From Streptosporangiaceae bacterium (GTDB taxonomy: Bacteria; Actinomycetota; Actinomycetes; Streptosporangiales; Streptosporangiaceae): DNA of 7,679 nucleotides. The position numbers and the translations under genes are program-made. The first letter of the stretch is position 1, and every line of letters begins with the position of its first letter. Under the pieces are notes generated by a model that was not told the origin of the DNA, made no database searches, and saw only the letters and a list, made by a program, of their open reading frames with translations. Shown one piece after another: positions 6,641-7,679 of this stretch. The DNA is taken from NCBI GenBank assembly GCA_030039095.1, contig JASHQP010000726.1, positions 1 through 7,679 on the forward strand, written 5' to 3'.

Positions 6641-6725
6641 ACCGCAACCATTGGGCGATGCGGGTCAGGGGGCGGTGAGGAGGCCGCCCACCGGCAGGAG
6701 GAGGCATCCATGGCCCGTCACCGGG

Positions 6726-7253
6726 TCAGGGCCGCAACTGGTAGAACCGCCAGTTGTCGTCTTCCAGCGGAAGGGTCTTCACCTCGGAAAAGCCCGCCTG
6801 CTCGGCGTAGCGGCGCAGCGTGGCGGGGCGCAGCACGGCCCCGGTGGCCGCGGTCTGCGGGTCGCCCATGGCGCCGGGCAGGCAGGACACCACGCTCCAG
6901 CCGTAGTGGTAGCGCTCCAGCTCGGGTGCGGGCGCGGTGAACTCGTCGGCGACGAGCTCGTCGGCGATGACGACCGAGCCGGACGGCGCGAGCATTCCCC
7001 GCGCCGCCCGCAGCGCGTCCACGGGGCGGGCCATGTCGTGCAGCGCTTCGAAGATCGTCACCAGGTCATACCGGCCGGACCAGCCGTTGCTCCCCGGCCC
7101 GGAGGCGTCGGTGACGGTGAAGGTCACCCGGCCAGACATCCCAGACTGCGCGGCGTTGCGCCGGGCGGCGTCGATCACGTCGGCGTCGAGGTCGAAGCCG
7201 TCGACGCTGACCAGGGGGTAGGCCTGCGCGATCGCGATGCTCGACCAGCCCGC
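6726..7253 (-). pseudogene. SAM-dependent methyltransferase, 5' truncated
   Basis: The frame runs from about 7253 to TGA 6728-6726, about 175 residues. From AGWSSIAIAQAYP it matches the end of motif I and the helix after it. FDLDADVIDAARRNAA holds the acidic residues that normally bind the SAM ribose. FEALHDMARPVDALRAARGM and GSVVIADE are motif II/III-like. The C-terminus GFSEVKTLPLEDDNWRFYQ is typical of an actinobacterial methyltransferase family of about 350 residues with an N-terminal winged helix. The expected DVGCG before AGW is missing, replaced by sequence belonging to another gene, and the N-terminal half is absent. A GTG at 7178 could start a 150-residue product, but it would also lack motif I, so no activity is expected. 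Confidence 0.8.
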
Positions 7254-7349
7254 GAGCGGGCGCGATCGCCCGGTAGGCGTCCTGGCACAGCTCGGCGATC
7301 TCCGCCCAGTCCGGGTCGCCGTCCAGCCGGACGCCGATCCAGGCCCCCC
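7254..7349 (-). pseudogene. 3' fragment of an MmcQ/YjbR-family gene
   Basis: In the minus frame reading from 7349, the translation includes GAWIGVRLDGDPDWAE and IAELCQDAYRAIAP, about 30 residues. This is the C-terminal signature of MmcQ/YjbR (DUF419) small DNA-binding-like proteins, in which a W.GV.LD..PDW..I..L..DAY...AP pattern ends the domain. The rest of the gene is missing. Upstream it abuts the stop codon of the VOC-like fragment. Downstream it runs out of frame into the methyltransferase fragment at about 7250-7254. The codons are high in G/C at the third position. Confidence 0.65.
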
Positions 7350-7449
7350 TCAGGCACGGGCGGCAGCCGCGATGAACCGCATGAGGTTGTCTTCGGGGTC
7401 GGCGTGAACGAACTCCCGGCCGTAGGCCGTGTCGTAAACACCCCCGGCT
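7350..7449 (-). pseudogene. C-terminal fragment of a VOC/glyoxalase-like protein
   Basis: The frame ending at TGA 7352-7350 encodes VYDTAYGREFVHADPEDN then LMRFIAAAARA. YGREF...DP..N..RF fits the last strands of vicinal-oxygen-chelate proteins, where the Glu is often a metal ligand. Only about 30 residues remain. Just upstream, the frame with strong third-position GC is a different one (it reads IPSLKEAEPGV), suggesting a small frameshifting change near 7436-7440. The family assignment from so short a piece is tentative. Confidence 0.45.
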
Positions 7450-7470
7450 CGGCCTCCTTCAGCGACGGAA

Positions 7471-7500
7471 TTACCGAAGCACACTTCGGTCAACTATACT
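7471..7500 (+). promoter_or_regulatory. Promoter of a leaderless ATPase gene
   Basis: TATACT at 7495-7500 is an excellent -10 box in an otherwise GC-rich context. TTACCG (7471-7476) is a weak -35 at 18-base spacing. Transcription would begin about 6-7 bases after the -10, on or next to the A of ATG 7507, leaving no room for a ribosome site. Leaderless mRNAs are common in actinobacteria. Confidence 0.65.
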
Positions 7501-7519
7501 TCGGTCATGCATGCTTCGG
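7473..7519. promoter_or_regulatory. Operator-like array of CTTCGG boxes with 15-base period
   Basis: ACCGAAG (7473-7479) and CTTCGGT (7484-7490) form a perfect 7-bp inverted repeat around CACA. CTTCGG recurs at 7484, 7499 and 7514, exactly 15 bases apart. The two units ACTTCGGTCAACTAT and ACTTCGGTCATGCAT differ only near their ends. The array overlaps the -35, the -10 and the start codon, so a bound repressor would block transcription or translation (inference). Confidence 0.55.
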
Positions 7520-7679
7520 GGAATGGGCAAGTACAGAAGCCCGCCCACCTGTTCGGCCGAGAGGCCGAGTGGAAAGGGCTGGTCGCTTTTGCTACGGATG
7601 ACGGCATCGGTGCCACTATGGGCGTGGTAAGTGGGAGACGGAGACAGGGCAAGAGCTATCTCCTGCAGGCACTGGCGAG
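7507..7679 (+). CDS. AAA-type ATPase, N-terminus (3' end outside window)
   Basis: From ATG 7507, 57 residues are visible before the edge. They include HLFGREAEWKGLVAF (14-28), then GVVSGRRRQGKSYLLQAL (39-56) with Walker A GRRRQGKS at 43-50. The F.GRE.E...L opening followed by G..GRR..GKS is the start of the archaeal-type ATPase/STAND-like family (large ATP-binding proteins annotated as ATPase or AAA family). The Walker B and downstream domains are off the edge, so function cannot be assigned. Third codon positions are less GC-rich (gct, aat, gta, aaa, ttt, gat, act) than in the ABC operon, hinting at separate acquisition. ATG 7507 is preferred because of the -10 box 6 bases upstream. The second ATG at 7511 is out of frame. 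Confidence 0.75.
   Translation, partial: MHASGNGQVQKPAHLFGREAEWKGLVAFATDDGIGATMGVVSGRRRQGKSYLLQALA

Noticed and set aside
5560..6711. 383-codon minus-strand open frame
   Set aside because: Antisense to the permease, with low-complexity Gln/Gly/Arg composition and no recognisable domain.
7175..7441. 88-residue minus frame with GTG start after GAAGGAGG
   Set aside because: It reads out of frame through the VOC and MmcQ tails, which have recognisable sequence in other frames. The purine-rich site is probably coding sequence by chance.
5967..7601. 544-codon plus-strand open frame
   Set aside because: It overlaps the FtsX permease out of frame, crosses repeat B and runs antisense to the methyltransferase and other fragments. 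The Arg/Pro/Gly-rich translation is typical of a high-GC shadow frame.
1..7679. CRISPR array, tRNA or rRNA gene
   Set aside because: No regular repeat-spacer series and no tRNA or rRNA signature sequences were seen on either strand.

Overview
The window is high-GC DNA, with G or C at almost every third codon position in the intact genes. It carries actinobacterial protein families, so the source is most likely an actinomycete (Streptomyces-like or a related soil lineage). The species cannot be read from the sequence.

Left half (1-4251): a two-component regulator and a divergent efflux operon. A response regulator of the OmpR/PhoB type reads leftward off the edge; its usual histidine kinase partner is not visible. 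Facing away from it, a tightly packed operon encodes a lipoprotein-like secreted protein with a duplicated Cys/His module, a membrane-anchored periplasmic-adaptor-like protein with a peptidoglycan-binding-like insert, a MacB-type ABC ATPase and an FtsX/MacB-type permease. The first three genes overlap by 4 bases (GTGA and ATGA). The permease has its own strong ribosome binding site. The 142-base divergent gap holds repeated GGTGAC/GTCACC boxes, including an 11-bp-spaced pair and a perfect 10-bp inverted repeat, as expected of an operator for the adjacent regulator. The simplest reading is a regulator-controlled MacAB-like exporter adapted to a Gram-positive envelope.

Middle (4252-6725): a mosaic. 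It contains the 5' end of a P-loop kinase/ATPase cut off after its Walker A helix, a short hairpin, one copy (A) of a roughly 155-base repeat, an unrecognised 3' gene fragment on the minus strand, a 23-residue membrane peptide with a hairpin after it, an intact second FtsX-type permease (455 aa) with no adjacent ATPase, and a second, inverted copy (B) of the repeat. The two copies bracket the orphan permease, share a 15-base identical core, and both preserve a 6-bp stem with a 9-base loop. This repeat pair is the least explained structure in the window.

Right part (6726-7679): a row of three minus-strand gene 3' ends (a SAM methyltransferase lacking the start of its SAM-binding motif, a tail of an MmcQ/YjbR protein, and a VOC/glyoxalase-like tail), each cut at its 5' side and butted against the next. 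Next comes a compact promoter/operator with CTTCGG repeated exactly every 15 bases, and an apparently leaderless AAA-type ATPase gene that runs off the right edge. The intact ABC modules and the regulator look functional, while the 4252-4918 and 6726-7449 stretches look like deletion or insertion scars.
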